DNA of 6,711 bases from Candidatus Poseidoniaceae archaeon (GTDB lineage: Archaea; Thermoplasmatota; Poseidoniia; Poseidoniales; Poseidoniaceae), in NCBI GenBank assembly GCA_028822955.1, contig JAPKCL010000094.1, positions 1 through 6,711 of the forward strand. Direction: 5' to 3'. Each line of letters opens with the position of its first letter. Within the stretch, counting starts at the first letter, position 1. Below the pieces are notes generated by a model. It searched no databases. It was given only the letters and a program-made list of their open reading frames with translations, and was not told the origin of the DNA. Of the stretch, positions 6,406 to 6,711 are shown in pieces. The position numbers were made by a program, and so were the translations under genes.

Positions 6406-6469
6406 GTCGAAACTTCTTCGGAGAGAAAATAGAATCTTTGGTTGTGAATTCCTTGGATGAAAGGTGGAC

Positions 6470-6711
6470 TTAGATTTCTTGTAACTTTCCTAATACCAGT
6501 TCAATCCATTCTTCAACATCGTCTTCATAGTCAACGTCACAATCAATTCTTTCGGATATGCGATTCGCGCCTTTCTCTTCGAGTACACGATCCCATTCTT
6601 TCCCAGCCTCGCAAAATAAATCAAAGGCAGTATCACCTAATGCAAGTACTGAATAGTGGATATTTGTAAGTTCATTCGCTCCCAATTGTTCAGTATACTC
6701 AAACAAATCCA
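6470..6711 (-). CDS. CysJ-like flavodoxin domain protein, C-terminal half (cut by window edge)
   Basis: FMN-binding electron carrier. Only the last 79 residues are in the window; the frame is open to the right edge (the TTG at 6706 is internal, not the start). Visible: YSVLALGDTAFDLFCEAGK, the FMN loop around LGD/T and FC that aligns with the flavodoxin domain of sulfite reductase flavoprotein CysJ and cytochrome P450 reductase relatives; LEEKGANRISERID, matching the CysJ segment before the last strand; and DCDVDYEDDVEEWIE, the final acidic stretch and helix. The stop follows right after the domain, so no ferredoxin-reductase domain is attached; a complete protein would be about 145-150 residues if it is a single domain. 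The partner reductase is not visible. MioC is a less likely match. It is convergent with the cysteine pair, so a shared sulfur role is only suggestive. Confidence 0.88.
   Translation of the reverse strand, partial: DLFEYTEQLGANELTNIHYSVLALGDTAFDLFCEAGKEWDRVLEEKGANRISERIDCDVDYEDDVEEWIELVLGKLQEI

Noticed and set aside
6457..6669. Plus-strand 70-codon frame at the right end
   Set aside because: It is antisense to the flavodoxin frame, whose sequence matches CysJ closely.

Overview
The window carries eight protein-coding genes, two of them cut by its ends, packed tightly with no intergenic gap above about 180 bases. By eye base composition is moderate and Arg codons favour CGA and CGC (in the cystathionine lyase gene: CGA 8, CGC 6, CGG 2, CGT 1, AGA 1). 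A free-living heterotrophic prokaryote fits best. Most starts lack a clear Shine-Dalgarno site, the clearest one at a translated start precedes the second gene of a pair, and two minus-strand genes are followed by TTTTCTC tracts. That hints at an archaeon, perhaps a marine euryarchaeote such as Poseidoniales, but this is inference; nothing in the window proves the domain of life.

Left part, 1-3967, all on the minus strand, read right to left: a SelO/YdiU protein AMPylase; a 58-residue four-cysteine zinc-ribbon protein; an orphan protein with an Arg/Lys-rich tail; an acyl-CoA dehydrogenase of the isovaleryl-CoA dehydrogenase type; and the start of a lysine-rich protein built of regular 11-residue repeats, cut by the window edge.

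Right part, 3968-6711: a 176-base divergent spacer, then a plus-strand pair one base apart, cystathionine beta-synthase (catalytic core only) and a cystathionine gamma-lyase/synthase family enzyme. Together these fit reverse transsulfuration, homocysteine + serine to cystathionine to cysteine. Convergent with them, across a 144-base spacer holding a hairpin, is the C-terminal half of a CysJ-like flavodoxin cut by the right edge.

A loose common theme is thiol, sulfur and redox metabolism: SelO has a C-terminal redox cysteine, CBS and the lyase make cysteine, and the flavodoxin resembles the sulfite reductase flavoprotein domain. The acyl-CoA dehydrogenase and the repeat protein may be a separate lipid-related pair. 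I see no mobile element, CRISPR array, tRNA or rRNA. The least expected items are the 11-mer repeat protein and the small zinc-ribbon gene.
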